Below, piece after piece: positions 63,033-64,000 of a DNA stretch of 64,000 nucleotides (the stretch's first letter is position 1; the number at the start of each line of letters is the position of its first letter). The position numbers and the translations under genes were made by a program. The notes under the pieces are model-generated. The model was not told the DNA's origin and ran no database searches. It saw nothing but the letters and a program-made list of their open reading frames with translations. Origin of the DNA: Pseudomonas hunanensis (GTDB lineage Bacteria; Pseudomonadota; Gammaproteobacteria; Pseudomonadales; Pseudomonadaceae); contig NZ_QJRC01000101.1 of NCBI RefSeq assembly GCF_013393325.1, positions 1 to 64,000 on the forward strand, given 5' to 3'.

Positions 63033-63043
63033 AATTGGCTTCA

Positions 63044-63073
63044 TGCCCATGCAGACGACCAGTCGCATGGGCA
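63044..63073. terminator. Hairpin after the lipoprotein gene
   Basis: TGCCCATG / CATGGGCA with a 14-base loop, between the lipoprotein gene and the last membrane protein. No T run follows, so its strength is uncertain. Confidence 0.45.
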
Positions 63074-63103
63074 ACCCCTAAACCTTCCGAATTATCCATA
63101 CTA

Positions 63104-64000
63104 ATGAAATCGACCATAGCTAATCTCTATTCGACCATGACTTGGTTACGATCAATAGGAAATAAGATAACCCAAATTGTACCTGGCTTCACTGCTGCAA
63201 TCATCATCGCCACCCTTACTTCACAAGCATCGCTATTACTTGCTTACTTTCTACCTTTAAAAGTAATAATTCTTTTTGGCTCGACTGGAATCCCAAGCTA
63301 TTTCCCCAGCCAATTACAGGCAGTAGACAAAAACCATTTAATAATTTCACTAACCTTAGCAACAGCTTTTTTTTACTTGCTTAACATGTTGTGCGAACAA
63401 GTAATTTCGCGCTGCGCTGATCTTGGAGGACGCAAGATCCTTCAACAAAGTAGAAAAATCACATTATTTATCAATCAAGATGAAATTGTTGCGCTAGCCT
63501 ATCAACGCTACGCACGAAGTTTGGCAAGCACGATTTTTTTACTTTTCACATGCACAGCGCTAGGCTATGTCTACCCAAGACTTTTATCAGTTCTTGTGGG
63601 TTATTTTTTGATTGCGTTTTTCGCGATTTCATTGATCGAAAGCAAGTCAATCTCCAAATCAAACAAAGCCACCACATTAAACTCTAAACTCATCGGCACC
63701 ATTAGCGCAATCGCATTTTTATCAGCATTTATATTCATAGTAATAGATTTTATGCTTGGTAGCGCACCGACCGCGATGATTGAAATTATCTCGCTAATTT
63801 TAGTGCGGCAGATTACCCAACGAGCTGCCTCTTTAACTTTGGACGTGAGCACGCTTAGCACACAACGTCTTCAAATTAATGCCTTGTTCTTCCATGGCCA
63901 TCTTTTACTGGAAGGTACAAGCAAACATGAAGTAAATTTCTTAGCTTGCTTGGAAGAACCCCAGCGTACCCTCCTCCTCAGACAGGTCCTGACCGAGACA
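63104..64000 (+). CDS. Multi-pass membrane protein, cut by the window end
   Basis: An open frame from the ATG at 63104 runs without a stop to the last base, giving 299 codons so far. It has membrane segments at about 27-58, 78-98, 146-180 and 203-225, and a charged region after about 245. The pattern of early segments with a cytoplasmic loop rich in Arg/Gln resembles the membrane part of an ABC exporter, but no nucleotide-binding motif is visible in this part. Strongly AT-rich with AAA/TTT runs. The family is not identified. Confidence 0.7.
   Translation, partial: MKSTIANLYSTMTWLRSIGNKITQIVPGFTAAIIIATLTSQASLLLAYFLPLKVIILFGSTGIPSYFPSQLQAVDKNHLIISLTLATAFFYLLNMLCEQVISRCADLGGRKILQQSRKITLFINQDEIVALAYQRYARSLASTIFLLFTCTALGYVYPRLLSVLVGYFLIAFFAISLIESKSISKSNKATTLNSKLIGTISAIAFLSAFIFIVIDFMLGSAPTAMIEIISLILVRQITQRAASLTLDVSTLSTQRLQINALFFHGHLLLEGTSKHEVNFLACLEEPQRTLLLRQVLTET

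Overview
The window looks like a chromosomal segment of a Pseudomonas of the P. putida group. Support comes from the high G+C coding style, the many P. putida-type REP palindromes (core TAGGAGCGGCCTTG), an earP-efp pair, an ohrR-ohr pair, a class II DAHP synthase and DUF3509/DUF2897 genes. From memory the gene order from htpX to pyrF resembles P. putida KT2440; I could not check this. No rRNA, CRISPR array, transposase, integrase or prophage gene was seen. One tRNA (Ser, anticodon GGA) is present.

Layout. 1-473: a 106-bp tandem repeat and a dispersed palindrome upstream of htpX. 0.5-9.8 kb: htpX, tpm, a DODA-type dioxygenase, a DEAD-box helicase, a spermidine-synthase-like protein, class II DAHP synthase, a YcaQ-type glycosylase, a DUF1127 protein and a LysR regulator. 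9.9-19.7 kb: a TSUP exporter, ohrR/ohr, efp/earP, a Gre-like factor and three more LysR genes, each divergent from a transporter or an SDR enzyme. 19.8-27.5 kb: a TonB-dependent receptor, tRNA-Ser, a crotonase, an acyltransferase, a CorA channel, a class I amidotransferase, a 31-residue membrane peptide and a cytochrome c. 27.5-36.6 kb: RraB, an LTA-synthase-like phosphotransferase, a ZIP transporter, an ankyrin protein, a degenerate acireductone-dioxygenase-like protein with an MFS partner, and chorismate synthase. 36.7-51.6 kb: prmB, smrA, folE, GST and glutaredoxin-like genes, benE, a chemoreceptor, SDR and MDR oxidoreductases, an acyltransferase-3 protein, pyrF and a ComEA-like protein.

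52.2-64.0 kb is the accessory part: a surface-polysaccharide (O-antigen or capsule-like) locus, all on the + strand. wecB and wecC make UDP-ManNAc and then UDP-ManNAcA and have host-like base composition. Downstream, composition becomes visibly AT-richer through two GT4 glycosyltransferases, a multidomain CgeB-like glycosyltransferase, a tandem double GT-B protein, a Ser-Asp-His alpha/beta hydrolase, a lipoprotein and a multi-pass membrane protein cut by the window end. A 71-bp imperfect inverted repeat lies exactly at the composition boundary. This locus is the best candidate for undescribed biology here.

Limits: all functions come from reading motifs and recalled family features. No database search, structure prediction or base-composition count was run. 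Names for the GTs, the hydrolase and the last membrane protein are class-level only.
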